A stretch of 64,000 nucleotides of DNA from Aulostomus chinensis (GCA_037954235.1 JBBMOA010000018.1:3600001-3664000), one strand, 5' to 3'; positions 1-13,331 are shown, numbered from the stretch's first letter. Notes: generated by a model from the sequence alone, not told the origin. Numbers and translations are program-made.

Positions 1-3000
1 TATGCTCGGTGAGAGGAGGACAAAGGGAGGGTGACAGATATTAAAAACTACAATGCAAAGCAAGAGAGATAAAAACGAATTGAAGGGAAACAGAAGAAGC
101 GGGGAGGTAATTGGGAATCACAAACTAAACAGCTGTAATCATTGAGAAAGTGAATTCTATTCCTGGAGCCCGACTGACCAGGCAGCCTTTCGTTCTGCTC
201 CTCCACCTTTAAAGAAGAGCGGCTGGACTCCGTAGCCAACAATTATTGCCAGCTTTAGAGGATCAGTTTCTCTTTTGTTTCATGTCCAACTAATTATGAG
301 GCTAAAAGTAGAGTGGAGTGTCCACACGACAGCAAGCAGAGCCCGCGAGGACCGAGACAGTCACGGTCTACCCAGAGTGTTGCAGTGTAATCTATCACTA
401 CATAAAAAGCCTCCTGCTTGGCCAGTGTGTAAAAGTCATAACAGCAGCCCCTACGGTGCCTTAAAGGAGCAGTCCAGCACTTTTGTGACTGCACCTATTT
501 GCTTTCCTTCAGAGAGTGAGATGAAACGATCGATCTCACGTTAAATACGGAGTTAGTAAAATGAGTGCGGGCCAGCAGGAATAGCTGGTCTGGGTCCATT
601 AAAGAGTGGCTACCATGAGCCCCCTAACGCTGCTCAAAAGATGAATGAATCCCCTCAAAAAGTTGTGAAAGAATCATCTCTGATGCTTTACACATACAAT
701 ATACATCATGTATTTCCACGCCTCTGCAGCAGCAGGCCAGGCCATTTTGTTTTTGGGTTGCTCCTCTGTTCTGTTCTCGTTCATCTGATATCTCGGGGAC
801 ACCTTGAGGGAATCGATTTCAATTTGGCTGCAACGTCCACTGGGACTCCAGGATGAACTGAGAAGATTTGCCTCACCATTCACCGTTTACCTCTAAAAAT
901 GTGTCACTGTGATAATGGCGTCCCCTCGCGTGTGGATCAGGGACGAGGTAGGGATGGACGTGTGGGTTTTTTTTGTCTCTAGGAGTCACAGAGCTGCGGA
1001 GGAGCAGCACAACCAAGACCCTTGCTGTTAAAGGCAATCACTTAATTACAACAGAGAGGAGAAGGTGGCAGAAGTCTGACCCCAAAAATTGCAGATGCCA
1101 TAAACTCGTGACCTCCAAAGCCCAGACGATGATTCACTGCAAATACTTAAACCATAAGCTGTAGAATGTGAAGCTTGAAGCGAAGAAAGAAGGCCGCCGT
1201 ATGAGGCAGGCTGCTTCAGAGGTCCAGCACGCGTTGGACATGTTGCTGCTTCTGCAGGGGCGAGACTTTGGGATACCTGAGAGGACGACAGTGGCATTAA
1301 GAACCCGGTCATTAAAGGCGGTTGAATCTTAAGTGTTTCCATCTCGTGTTTTGCGCATTTACTCTTTTCCAAAAAAAGGCAAAAAAAACAAACAAACAAA
1401 CAAAAAAAAAAACGAAACACCTCGAGCCTGAGTAAAAAAACAACAAATAAACCTTCTTTTTTGCAAATCTGAGGTAGTCTTGAGTTTGAATTAGTTTTTG
1501 ATTCCATAAAAAGCAAAATGCGCCAAAGGCACTTGAGAATTCCTTCATGGAACACGTCTATCATTGCTTTTGGTTTTCGGCTCTGGGCTGCTCCCTGTTT
1601 CCACCTACTATGTCCTCCCTCGTGGTTCTTGTTTGTCTCACTTCCTGTCTTTCTCTCTTTTCCCTCCCTGTGCCTCGGAGCCACTTGCTCCTGGTGCTCC
1701 CCAGCTCTGCTCCCAGCGGTTCCTCCCCCGTCAGCTCCGTTTCCTGCCCTCGTGTTCTCCCGTCTGGTTCTTCTTATTAGTTGAGTTTGTATTTTCCTTT
1801 GCTTTGCCGTCGTCTTATTGCCGGATCTGCTGCTTCTCCTGCGTTTTCATTGTCTGTTGTTCAGCCGCCTGCTCTCTCTCTCTGTTTGTTCCTAGTTAGT
1901 CTTTCATTCCTCTAACAAATATCCTCAAGGTCCACACCATGGCCTCTGTGTGTGGATCCACCAACAGCAACCTTTAGCACTGGCACTGTTAGGCCAATGG
2001 AAGACATGGAAATCTAAATCTACTGAAAACCTGATTCCTTTCTTTGCAATCTCTTGTTAGAAACTGTGGATCAAAGTGATTTTCCAGTCATGCCCAACCT
2101 GATTTTAGGATTCTGCTCGCAGAAATACTCCCACAGAAAAAAACAACAACCCACAACTTGTCATTTTTTATATTTCTCCATCGTTTAAAGATAAAAGTAC
2201 AAACATTTACAGGTTGATTAGTGAGCTTTAGAGGTGTTTGCGAGAATGGTTTTGCACTTCAGACAAACCAACGCACAGTGAGATTGATATTGATCTCATC
2301 AGACTCTCAGCGTTTGTTTCCCAAACTGGTCTTTAAAGCCAAAGTCACCTCTAACTTGAACGTCTTACTTCTGCTTGTATTTACAGTGTCAAGTCTTCTC
2401 CCTTTTCAGCATTCTGAAGATGATGGGAAAAGTTTGCCCAATGAATTGAATGAAACTGAAAAGATTTTTATTCAAATGTATTTATTTTGGGAGCCTGTGC
2501 CCACTGCTGCTATATTTCTGTCTTTATTACAGCGTAGCCTATTCCTACGGTGCCTCAGAAAGACATTAAATAAAATAAAAGCTAGACTGGGCCCAACATC
2601 TTGTACTCCCTGAATAATAATTAGATTGCTCTCCCTCTCCTCATCTTACCCTTTCTTCTCGAAGATGGTGGAAAATTAAAATATTAAAATGACATGCTCT
2701 CTCTCTCACTCTCCGTGGCTCCCGTCATGTCTCCGTGCTGAAGGCGTCCAGATTTAGCAGTACGGACAGGCAGCTGTCAGCCCCAGCTCATCAATTACAA
2801 CACGCACATCCAGCCATTAGCTTTAATAAGTCACCTCTGGCTGCTGGTCGGTGAACTCCACTGATGGGGCTCTGGATCACCTGTCACAGCTTGCAGGGGC
2901 TGATGGGACGGGGACGGGGGGGCACACACACAACCTGTGGCAGCTCCAAATCCACAACAGGAAGCCAAACAGGAAGCCATGGTTGACGACATGTCTTGCC

Positions 3001-3652
3001 CGGATTAGTCAGAGTAGAGGATGTTAGCGCCGTGAAAACGGCTCCGATGTCCTCTGCAGATATTAACCATCGTCGTCCACTGCCTCGGTTTCCCCAGTTG
3101 CCTTTTTTTTAAGAGAGGCCAGGGACCCTCTGACATTTCCAGACTTTTCACAGGAAACATTGTGGTGCACCTCTCCCAGTGAAGGACCGTCTCAAGGTCT
3201 GGGGGACGTGTGACTCTTATCTTGGCAGGATTTCGGCTTCCTAAAACCCTTAAATAATCAATATCTGCAGCAAAGCCTTATTATCTCTTAATATCCCATG
3301 ACGCTCACAGTGGAATCTTGAAATGGAGCCTAAATGGTTGATAACAAAACTCCCATTAACTTATTCACCACGGTCGCTACCGGGTGGCAGGGATCCGACA
3401 CAGACATCGATCCGGTACCGTCACAGATGGCTGGATTATCGCGACCACTGGGCCGAGGCTCTGGAACCATGCGGCGTTGGATGGGAGCGGAAACATAGGA
3501 GGCTCCAACAGCAGGACATGGAGGCAGTGCTAACGGCTAACTGCTGAGCGCTATGCTGGCTAACGCCTCATCGTTGGTTAGTAAAAAGTACCGCGTCCAT
3601 CTTCTCGGGGTTCAGTGTGAGGGACTGCAGCTTTTACACTATCCAGGTAGAG
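1..3652. other. non-coding stretch, no gene recognised
   Basis: No open frame here has a recognisable domain, and frames of 60-210 codons overlap on both strands. The longest (minus strand, about 1046-1684) opens only at a GTG codon and covers A-rich low-complexity DNA. Visible contents are an A-rich run at about 1373-1412, a pyrimidine-rich plus strand at about 1570-1915, and a somewhat CpG-rich patch at about 3365-3545. I see no splice-bounded exon with convincing coding character. Confidence 0.7.
1570..1915. repeat. pyrimidine-rich segment, possible dispersed repeat
   Basis: The plus strand is strongly C/T-rich for about 340 bases, with recurrent CCTG, CTCTGT and TTCCT words. This asymmetry resembles LTR or 3'-end segments of some fish retroelements, and the segment at 26500-26740 has a similar texture. 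I cannot find terminal repeats, a primer-binding site or a target duplication, so the origin is inference. It could be simple unique DNA with a compositional skew. Confidence 0.25.
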
Positions 3653-3962
3653 CAGGGCTACTCAAAGTGGGGCCTGGGGGCCTGATTTGGCCCGCCAGTT
3701 GTAATAAATCAGCAACAGAATAACAAGTATGACATGTTTCCACAACATACTGTAACTGTGGGGGTTTTTTTGGTGAAGAGAAATACATTTTCAAATATGG
3801 AGGATCCCTTAGGAAAAATGTTTGTATTCACAGTTTGATGACAACAGAGTGACACCAGAGACAGTGGTTCACAGGGAAGACGCGTCATAGGAAGATAATG
3901 TGTTTTTACTTCTGTCCTGCAGCTCACCACAGTTTGGCCCCCCGAATGTTTGCGCACCGCTG
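3653..3962. mobile_element. hAT-like non-autonomous DNA element (MITE), ~310 bp
   Basis: The left end reads CAGGGCTACTCAAAGTGGGGCC. The reverse complement of the right end reads CAGCGGTGCGCAAACATTCGGGGGG, so the ends form imperfect terminal inverted repeats. They share the CAG..G..C.CAAA...GGGGCC pattern typical of hAT/Charlie-type elements. The interior has no transposase frame. The flanking octamers (aggtagag at 3645-3652, agacggac at 3963-3970) match at only 4 of 8 positions, so an 8-bp hAT target duplication is not convincingly preserved. This fits an old copy. The superfamily call rests on the ends only. Confidence 0.55.
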
Positions 3963-4156
3963 AGACGGACAGAGGAGAAACTCAGAGTTCGAAATGTGAA
4001 ACCTTGGCTTAGAAACCAGTGGCTATTTTATCAGAGACATGTAATTCACTATTTTAGGCACTAAAGTTTTTGTTTTTTTTCTAGACAAGCAAAACTAAAC
4101 TGATGCTGTCATGAATAAACATCAGTTTTTAAAACAAGACCCTGCAGCTCAGAGGC

Positions 4157-4176
4157 GGGGGGGGAGGGGGGGGGGG
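4157..4176. repeat. interrupted poly-G tract
   Basis: Eight G, one A, then eleven G, immediately upstream of the old SINE copy. Such runs can form G-quadruplexes and often vary in length. Confidence 0.9.
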
Positions 4177-4207
4177 TCCGTGTGTGTTACTGGGTCTTGC
4201 AGGAGTG

Positions 4208-4549
4208 ATGGTGGCACAGTGGAGCAGTGGTCCTCACTGTGGCCCCCCAGCAAGAAGGTTGTGGGTGGAGCCCCGGCTGCAGCACGGGGTCTTTCTGGGT
4301 GAGTCTCCATGTTCTCCCTGTTCCTGCTGGGTTCTCTCTGGTACTCCATCTTCCTCCACAGTCCAAAGACATCAAGAGGGACCAGGTTAATCCAGACTCT
4401 AAATTGACCGTAGGCGTGGCTGGGAGAGCCAATGGTTGTCAGTCTCTATGTGTTGGCCCTGCCATGGACTGGTGACCAGGGGGAAGGCTGCTGGGATAGG
4501 CTCCACCCCCCATGACTCCTCACAGGACAAGAGGTAGAAAATGGATGGG
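4208..4549 (+). mobile_element. old tRNA-derived SINE, copy 1 (diverged)
   Basis: This copy shares the order of blocks seen at 29293-29671 and 36535-36899. These are a gcagtggtcctcactgtgg head, the cagcaagaaggtt block, 'gggtgagtctccatgttctccctg', 'gtccaaagacat', 'ctctaaattgaccgtagg', 'ttggccctgccatggactgg', 'gggataggctccaccccc' and a 3' ATGGATGG tail. The B-box region is degraded (no GGTTCGA). Several indels are present and I found no target-site duplication. It is the oldest of the three copies and is not a functional tRNA gene. Confidence 0.88.
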
Positions 4550-5299
4550 ATATCAATATTAGAGTATTAAAAAGTCTAAATGGGAGTGCTGTGTTCATTT
4601 TCTGATATTACCTCCATCCACACAACTGAAATTATTGTTTTGCTGCAAACTGAGTTCATCCGCCGTTGCGGCAGCGTGTAAACGTGTTCTCACTCTTTGA
4701 CTTCACAACCCCCCAGTTTGCTGTGGGCCCTCACATCAAGATGTCTGGCACTGCTGTGCAAATTTAAACTTTAAAACATGCACCCATTTGTTTCCCTTAT
4801 TAGGTTTTCTGCGAAAATTAATGTGAATTATTTTAATTCCCTCGGGAGAAGTTAACTTCCTCACGACGGGACAGAACTCCAGCCAGCACACTCAGATGAG
4901 GGGGGGGTGTTTGCTAAAGATTTATCTTAAAACGTTGGTTTTTTGCATTGAAAAACAAAGAAAGAAGAGTGAGCCAAAAGAGGATAAAACATCTTTGTTG
5001 AATAAGTATCCAGTATCATTTGTTCCCTCCTTACATAAGCGACTCCCCCTCATGAATTAGCGATTTTGGCTGAAAACGAGGAACAATAACCCTGGAAAAT
5101 TAATCCAATATAATACACTGGCCTGACAGCAGCTAGCAGGCACGCCAGAGCAGCAATTCATATCTGCAGTGCAGCAAAGCCACTGGTCCGTGAAATAAAA
5201 CAGACAGAAATAAAATAACCTCTGATCACAGTGATCGCTAATGATTTTGGAGCTACAGCTTCATAGATTACGAGTATGACGGTGTTTAGGACTGAAGGG

Positions 5300-5326
5300 G
5301 TGTGTGTGTGTGTGTGTGTGTGTGTG
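5300..5326. repeat. (GT)n microsatellite
   Basis: Uninterrupted GT dinucleotides, about 13 units. Confidence 0.97.
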
Positions 5327-7530
5327 GCTAGACTTGTCTTTGGGGTTTTGTTTATCGATAGGACAAAAATTCAGGGAAGTAATATGTCAGACTTTGGGAT
5401 GGAAAGGTGAACAAAACATCAGATCTTTAATCAAAACCACTGAGACTCCCTCAGTTCGAAGACCGACTGACTCCTTCCACACTGGACAAAACTAAAGAGG
5501 CAGCATCACGCGAGTATTTCTGTTTGCCACAGCGACCTCTGACTACCGACTATCAAGACCCCGTGGAGATCTGTACCACATTTTCAGAAAATTCCGTGGG
5601 GCGTTCCAGAGACATTGTGTTTACGTGAGGTGACAGTGACTTTTGACCTACAAGACATTTTCGGTTCATCCTCGAGTCCCAGTGGGTGCTTGAATTTAGA
5701 GAAATGAGGTGTTTCTGGAATAATGATGAAACAAAATTTGGACGGACAACCCATAAAACATTTCTCCCCGTGACACCAGGGGATCCAAGCAAAAAGGCTA
5801 ACTCATCGCTTTGTAGCGGCTACGTGCTAATTTTCAGTTCGGTTTGATGGCACTGCCAAGCAGCATGGGATTGTGGGGGTTCTCGTCTCCATCAGTTCAT
5901 GCTCAAAAGCTGTATTCATATTTAGTTGTGTTTACTCACATTGTGGTTTCACGTGAATGATGTCAATGTCAAATGAGCAAACATTCCAACCATCAGACGC
6001 GTCCACTAAAGACTCAGTGTCAGCAGTTACGGCCCAGCAGTTGCAGCCGGTGCACGAACAGCATTCAAAGTGTGTTTATTGTTGTTGTAGCCAATAAGTT
6101 TGACAACGTGAAACGCACAATTCCCGTGATTAACATGATATTTGGGAGTAACGAATTACATGGCTCCCCAGGGTGAGTCCTGCCCGTGCTCCCGTCGTAG
6201 AAGTCGTGAATGCATCAGAGCAGCAGAGGTGGGAGGAGTCCCCGCTGAGAGAGGATCATGTTGAACGTCTGCAATTGTTTGAAACTATAATTAACTCAAC
6301 ATTAACCAAAAATAATCATCCGCTGCACGCCAACACCATCTATTTACAAGTTAGCAACCAGGCAATTGGGTGTTTCTCCTCAGCCACTTAATCAGCATGT
6401 GAATTACCATAAATATGAAGCCATCTGGAGCCAGGAGGGATGCTCACAGTCAGGCTCACAAAGAGCTTTTCTTTCAGTTTCAACACAATGAAAATTCACT
6501 GAAGCGCGTGAGGAATAAGTTCTCTTTCATTTCATTAATCATGCCTGGTGTTTGAGCCGTACGGCTGGATCCGTCTGCAGCGGCTCAGCCTGTTGCGTGT
6601 ACAGGTCACACGCTCGTCTTTTTTCTCATACTTTCTGACTTCTGACTATTTCGTTTTATGACCTGAGACTTTGAATTTTGTTCTCAAGCTTCTGAAAAGT
6701 CCGGTTTGGATTCATTGATTTGTAGTTTGTTTTTTTTTCCTTGTAGTAATTTGCTCGCTGTTGTGTGTGAGCTCTGCTGCAAGGCTTCAGACAGCTCGAT
6801 GCTAAACACAATGTACTTATTATCACGTTTATCTCCATTTTAACTCACACACACTTCATCATGACATGGGGCACCAGCACAATCCTGGTTAATCTTAAGC
6901 GCTACTTAAAGGAGGCGGGCGTGGAGGATGCTTCACCTCGCGTTAGAACTGCATCCTGAGTTCTAGCTCAACCCCCTAGCTCCCCTCTAGCTCGATGAGG
7001 GGCTTCAGTGTCTAGGACCAGGACCCAGAACCACCACACTGAGGAGAAAACTGTCCTAAAATCTTTGACTCCTTTTCAAATTTAAGCATCAAATATTTGT
7101 CCACCGAGGCTGCATTCACTTCAGATTCATGGTGTTACAGCAGATGTCCACCCACATCAAAATCAAGCGATTCAGAAGTCATAATTACTTTTAAATCAAT
7201 ATGTTTTGACTTTTTAACCTCATGGTTTTGACTTTCATCCCATGATTATGATTTATCGTGGGATTCTGCTCTGTTAATTGGCAGAAATGGGCTTCCGTAT
7301 TTCCACGTGGCCGCACATCGGGATCTTTTTGTGAGCTTCAGCTTTGAAGTAGCAGATACAAATGACAGCCTCTTACAGGATGAAGTAAAGGCAAGGTTAC
7401 CGTGTCCTGGTTAAGCTGCGGATAATCCGAAAAACCACATCCTGCTTTCACAGAACCGTGATATTCATGTAGACGATCAGGAGGACACTATATCTCTCTT
7501 TCTCTGAGACTTACCAAACCTCCAAATATT

Positions 7531-7580
7531 GTGTGTGTGTGAGTGAGTGAGTGTGTGTGTGTGTGTGAGTGAGTGTGTGT
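7531..7580. repeat. (GT)n/(GAGT)n compound microsatellite
   Basis: GT units interrupted twice by GAGTGAGT blocks, so this is an imperfect array of about 50 bases. Confidence 0.95.
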
Positions 7581-8464
7581 AGCCACTGAGACCAGGTTGT
7601 TGATGGAGGGCAGAGTTGTGCTGGGGTAGCATATGATTTGCATAGTGGTGGGAGGAAATAACAGTCTGGCAATGGGTCCCCTCTGCTGCACACATAATAT
7701 TACAGCAGCAGTGAGATGACAAGTGACACAGGCAGCTAAAATGTAATTGGGGAGCCATCTGCAGAAATGAATATAGCTGATCCTGCATTTCCAATATGTC
7801 AGAACAGTGAGACGTCTCCCCTCCATTTCACTCCATCACACAGGAGCCCTCACATTAGAAGCCCTGGCTCCCTGAGAGAATTCATGGACCGAGGAGAAGA
7901 AAATATCGGATAATGTCTGCATTGTCTCATGTAGCGGCATGAAATTGGATAAAGTGATTGGAGACAGACATGCCAAATACATAAAAAGACATTTCCTTTA
8001 GTTTGCCACATTCACACATGGAGACAGGCACGCTGCGATGTGAAATCTTGATTTAATTATTTCCAGCAGTTGTGATGAAGCGTACGTGTGGGGTTTCTGA
8101 ATGGAGAGAACAGATGTAAGAATCGTAGAATGGCCCCAAAAAGACATCCAACACGAGCAGATTATCCGTAAACTTGCCCGGCGTTCTTAAAAGTCTGTCA
8201 ATCTCAGAGCTCTGATTGTCTGTGTGCGCTTATTGGCAGAGATTAAACAAATGGTTACAAACGGTTCCAAAGGCCTCTAATGAGTATAGGAAGATTGATC
8301 TGGATTCAAATTACAACCAGAGAAAAGCACTCCAGCGTCTTCCCTCAGCGCTGAAGGCACAGCAGGCTGACTGAACGGCCATTTCCTTGCCACTCCATTA
8401 TTCCGACATTGCTTTATTGTGAGGCGGTCGACAGTAACGTTGAGTTAGCTAGAACACAGGCAGC

Positions 8465-8477
8465 GGGGGGGGGGGGG
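8465..8477. repeat. poly-G tract (13 G)
   Basis: Uninterrupted run of 13 G on the plus strand. Confidence 0.95.
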
Positions 8478-9021
8478 CAAGGCAGGGTCGAGGTGTGTCA
8501 GTGTTCAAAAGAAGCAGCAGCTTTGTCAAATTCCCGTGTAGATAATTTATCAAAAGGATGGATACTCTTGTCTCCTCTGTGTGCGTGGGAGACACCGAGA
8601 CCTGCTGACCGCTAGTTAGCTTAGCACGATGGATGGTTGTGGATGGGCAGGCCGGCAGCGCTATGAAGTCATCAAATACTTCCCTCTGGAACAGCACATG
8701 CCTGTATTCATAAAACCGTGACTGTGCACAATAGTTGTGTCAGAATAATTTGAAATGACAAGAATCAGATACATAGTTGGACATTGAACTACCTTCCAGA
8801 CCGTGATTTCACGCAGTGCTTCCAGACTAGAGGGAGGACCGCGACTGCTAACCACGGCCATCTTTGCAAGAGAGGATGAGGATGATTAGTTTTGGACTTT
8901 TCATAAGCCTGCCCTGCAGCTCCTGTAAAACAAATGTAAAACATTGTGTCTGTGCACTGTAAGATAAATCATGCTGATATTTACCAGCCGTGACAGAGTG
9001 TGGCCGCTATCGGTTTCACCT

Positions 9022-9044
9022 TGTGTGTGTGTGCGCGTGTGTGT
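9022..9044. repeat. imperfect (GT)n microsatellite
   Basis: GT array interrupted by GCGC. Confidence 0.9.
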
Positions 9045-9412
9045 CATCATGGCGTTATGCGATCCTGAAGACTCCCAGCCTGCACATCCATCTGGTTGTG
9101 GCTTCGTACCACGACAACGATTCATCAGAGATTATGTTTATAATAGATCACAACTCCCCACCACCAGCTGTGATGCTGTTCAGAGGTGCAACAGACCTGA
9201 GCAGAGCAGCTTGATCTTTAAAATGTTTAATCTGCAAAACTCCCTGCGAACATCAATCTAAGAACACCATAATTAAGTCATTTGTGCCAAGTCAGCTTAA
9301 TCCATCCTAATACATATTTTACATCTGTAGACTTAACGAAATCACTCAATGCGTTCATTCTCCAAGTGTGGTTCCTGCTGGTCTGCAAGTAGTAAACACT
9401 GAAGTAACACGA

Positions 9413-9650
9413 AGTCAAGTCAGTGTTATTTGTCTCGCGCCACATCACGACAAAAGTTCTCTCCTGACTCTATCCAAGGAGAGCAGGTCCAGCACCAGAT
9501 TCCTTCAGTGAATCTCCACCCAACAATTCTCCATCAGCAAGCACATCCTGCAACAGCAGCCACCAGAACCTTCCTTTACCAGGCAGGAAGGTGGAGCAGA
9601 TCCAGGATCAGTGGGGACGGAGCGAGAGCAGGAGAGCAGGACAGAGACAA
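9413..9650. repeat. decayed dispersed repeat, fish LINE 3'-end or SINE-like
   Basis: Ordered word matches recall a repeat very common in teleosts: 'tcaagtcagtgttatttgt..cgc.ccacatcacgacaa', then 'ccaacaattctccatcagcaagcacat', then 'cctttaccaggcaggaaggtggagcagatccaggatcag'. The usual family reads 'ttatttatatagcgcc.aatcacaacaa ... gagcaagcac ... aacaggaagaaacct..gcagaaccaggctca'. This assignment comes from memory of the family. There is no open frame with RT motifs and no visible target duplication. The region runs into a polypurine stretch (about 9640-9735). Confidence 0.55.
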
Positions 9651-9735
9651 AGACAGAGAATGGAGGAAGACAGAGAGACAGAAGGAAAGAGAGGGACGGA
9701 GATAAGGGGGGAAAGAAAGGAGGAGAGACTGATGG
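9640..9735. repeat. polypurine (GA-rich) stretch
   Basis: About 95 bases almost entirely of A and G on the plus strand, with repeated GACAGAGA and GAGAG words. It could form triplex DNA. The apparent charged open frames over it (R/E/D/Q-rich) are composition artefacts. Confidence 0.75.
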
Positions 9736-11840
9736 ACAGACGGGGACGTGAGCAGGTGGAGCTACGGGTGGCAGCTTGAGTGGCTAGAAGTAGGAGGCTA
9801 ATGTCGTAAGCTAATGCCGTACCTCCATCCACAACACTGCTGCCAAGTCTCACGACTTTACGGGGAAAAAAAACAACAACTGTTTTGAGTTTTGAACAGT
9901 TGCCACGACATCGGCGAACGGCGTTGTTGTGAATTCTGGTGATAAAACACAGTAACTTTATAATTGTGAGCACAGACATTAAGAGAGAAGGAATGTGACC
10001 TCACAGCATCACCCTTGGCTTTCAGTCTTAAACTTTGAAGTGGGCCGATTCTAGTTTGGTGACACTTTTGGAGTGTGGTGTTGAAAAACATTTATTTTGC
10101 AGCTTTTAGGTCTAACAACTCTCTTCCTTTTATTCCTTTTTTTTGTATTTTCACTTTACTCTTCAAATTGGCCTTACGGTATCTGGGGGTTAGCAAAAAG
10201 CATTCCACTTGCACAGTGTTCTTGTACGATGTGGAGAGTAACAAAAACTAAAACTAAAACAACAAAAAAACAACCCCCCAAAAAAAATCAACCCCACTTT
10301 GATTTGATTTGACCGGCTCAACGATTCGGGCTTCGACTGGAAAAAAAAACAAAAAAACAGCAAGTCAAACTGGTCCGCTAAATTGCTCAGCAAATTGCGT
10401 TGTGATTCGAAAGGGCTGAACCAGCCTAGCAGGAGAAGCGGGCTGCGTTATCAACAGCAACCATGCCAGGAAACAAAGACAGAGGCGGATATCAAGAAAG
10501 ATAATCAAATACTGCAGCATGAATCAGCTACGTCTGCTCATGCCAGTATGAAAACTCCTGGCTCTGTCCATCTCAGCTTCCACAACAACAATGAATGGAA
10601 AAACAAGATTCTACAGAGTACGGTGGGCGCAACCTTCGCCTCCTCACTCCGGGAGAAGAGTCGGCCTTCTGTGCAACACGCACCTGTCGTGTGGTTGCAT
10701 CAAGAACACGTCACCTGATGCAAACCTTTTCCTCCGTCGTGGTGGCTGTCGGAAAGAAACCGACAACCTCTCCCGTTCCCTGTTGCATGACAACCTATTC
10801 AGTCCAAGAAAATGTCAACAGCAGAGCAAATAAATCCCAAAGCTTTCACCTCCTACAGTACACAGAAGAAAAAAAAACAGACAAATGTCAGGCCTTCAAA
10901 TATGAGCTGCTGGCCTTTCCAAAACGGCAGGAGCCCGAAACAGCGGCGTAACCTCCAGAAAGTCTACGGATGAGGAGGAAATGGTGAAATTCACGGGGAC
11001 AAAACACACGTCACCCTCAGGACATCACCTTCATTCATGCAACATTACCTCACACAAATCAAGAACAGACACCGACTGAATGAAAATGTATCTCCGCCCC
11101 GTCACACAAAGGCATTGATTGTCCTTTTTTTCTTTTTTTCTGGCAGCTGAGTCGAGGGCTGATTTCTTATCACGGCAGTAGAACGTCATAAGCTAGCTCC
11201 CCGAAAGACATGTGAATGCTCAGAGGTGGAGAGCTCGTCCATCTGTTCATGTACGCCATCCATCTGTTCCACAGATCCATCCTTTCCATCTACATTACCT
11301 TCTACACTGGCGTGTTCCTCTGCCTGGAACTGGGTTGACTATTATACACCATAACAGAGCGCTAACAAATTAACCAAAGCAGCCTGAGAAAACATTTTTG
11401 CATCCAAATATTCAAACGAGCTCAGCTAAGAGCTTCCAAATTTCCATCTGAATTTATGTACGGCTTTGACTGATTTTTTCTGTCATGAAATGTTTTGCAA
11501 CCACCGACTCTGCTTTGGTTGTATTTGGAGGCTTCCCAGCAGGCACCGTGTGGACGATACAGAACACTGAGTGATACGCCACATAACCTGCTACAGGAAA
11601 CGTGTGTGAAATGGAAAAGAGTTGGTATGGTGATGTCGACAGACTTTCAGCACACAGGAGGCCGTGAAAGGTCCAGCGTGCAGAGTGAAGAGTGGAATAT
11701 CGGCAGAAATGGAAAACTATTGTTAAAGTGGTGAAATAAAGAATGCTAACTTATTCAGACCTGCTAATCTTAGAATTAGCAGAGTACCACACTACGGTGG
11801 CACAATCTAGATTGAAAAAAAAAAAGGATTTTTGAGAGCG

Positions 11841-11857
11841 CCCCCCCCCCCTCCCCC
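11841..11857. repeat. C-rich tract
   Basis: Eleven C, one T, five C. On the minus strand this is a poly-G tract. Confidence 0.9.
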
Positions 11858-13279
11858 ATTGTGGTACTACATGAAAAAGTATAAATGAAGTATGAATAAA
11901 TTCTGCAAAATGCTTTCATGAAACAATGCCATGTTTTAGTACAGAAACTGATTGCTGAAATGTTGGGTTGGCAGAAGCCTCACAGTCTAATACACTAACC
12001 TGCTGTAAGGTTCTCCAATACGTCTGGAAAAGAGGTGCGGGGGGGGGGTTGAAACTTGACATGAAGCTATGCTATGCTACGCTACACTACCAGGTCCTAC
12101 ACATTGGTTCTTTAAATGCGGAGGTGAGATGAAATACTTCAAAATATGGTTCTAATTGGTAGTGAGCAAAATCCATGTCCAGAGTCTCTATTGGATTCAT
12201 ATTGCCTGCCCCCCCCACACACACACAAATTTCACAGGCATTTAATGCAGGTATGAAATCAGCGCAATTTTATTTTATTGCTCACTGCAGCACTGTTTAT
12301 GGTTGTATCTCTCTACGCCGTGGAATCGCTGCATTAAGTGAATGAAAATGGAACGTCTTACTGCTGCTTCATGGCTGCCAAAATACTTTTTATCACAGCG
12401 GTTAGCACTGATTGCAATCACTTATCAATAATGCATCTACAAAACAAGGCGGTGCTCATTTTTGGCCTTTTCTCGTCTTTTTATTCTTGCAAGGGAAGGG
12501 AGGAAAAGTAAAGTGGAGCAACGAAAGACAAGTGAAAAACCTTGGAGTGGAGAAACAATGAATGCATGCCTCCACACAGGTGTAATACAATTACACAATT
12601 ACCACTGAATCATGCTCTGAGGTATGCATGACAACGCTGAGTGATTGGAGATCAAGATTGCAAAAGGAAAAAAAAAAGAATGAGGGAAAGAAGTGGGTTC
12701 ACGGTCGGGGCACAGAAGGCAGGAGCTTCCCTTCTAGAGATGCTGAGCTGACTGAAGTGACATCTGTTTTTAGATCTACGGGGAAGACTTCAGTACAACG
12801 TGTCAGAAACTGTGGTAGTCGAAGCAGATTCGACGATGATTGTGCATTTATCTGGAAAAACGGGGAAAGAAGAACAGAGGAACTCCTTCCGAGGTGACTA
12901 ATTCAGGATGTGATGTGACTGTAAGCAAGAACAGCCTGTCAACACTTACACAGAGACGGCTATTATAGTAGAACTGCAGAGCATGAACTCCCCATAACAA
13001 AGACGAGTACGCATTTGAGCGGGGACACAACAAGTACTGGTCTAGACTTGGACACAAAGTACCTGATAGCGTGAGTCATCCTTGGGCGTGTTCTGGTCTG
13101 GAGAAGCCTGAGTGCTTGACCCCGACAGTGAGGGTTCCTGCAGCTCTGCTCTGCTGGCATTTCTCTGGGTCTGCTCGCGTCCCGTAGAGTGATGAGTCAG
13201 TGCAAATCAATGCAGATGCAAATCATTGCAAACAAAGTTGTTCACCTCTATGCTATGATGGAACTCTTCTGTCTGGCTG

Positions 13280-13281
<2 letters not shown>

Positions 13282-13331
<50 letters not shown>
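13282..13331. repeat. (GT)n array fused to 17-base poly-G
   Basis: About 16 GT units (13282-13314) run directly into 17 consecutive G (13315-13331). An imperfect tandem duplication follows at 13331-13369, with GATAAAAGAT-ACCGT repeated twice at about 21-base spacing. Confidence 0.95.

Larger units (their letters stand above)
4550..9412. other. non-coding stretch with simple repeats
   Basis: No recognisable gene. Contents are GT arrays (5300-5326, 7531-7580, 9022-9044) and a poly-G tract (8465-8477). The stretch 7860-8420 is low in repeats and AT-rich, with a homeodomain-like TTTAATTATTT at about 8050. All open frames are short and without known domains. Some at 7477-7826 simply read through the GT array. 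Confidence 0.65.

Noticed and set aside
1046..1684. 212-codon minus-strand open frame
   Set aside because: It opens at GTG, crosses A-rich low-complexity DNA (F-rich peptide) and has no recognisable domain.
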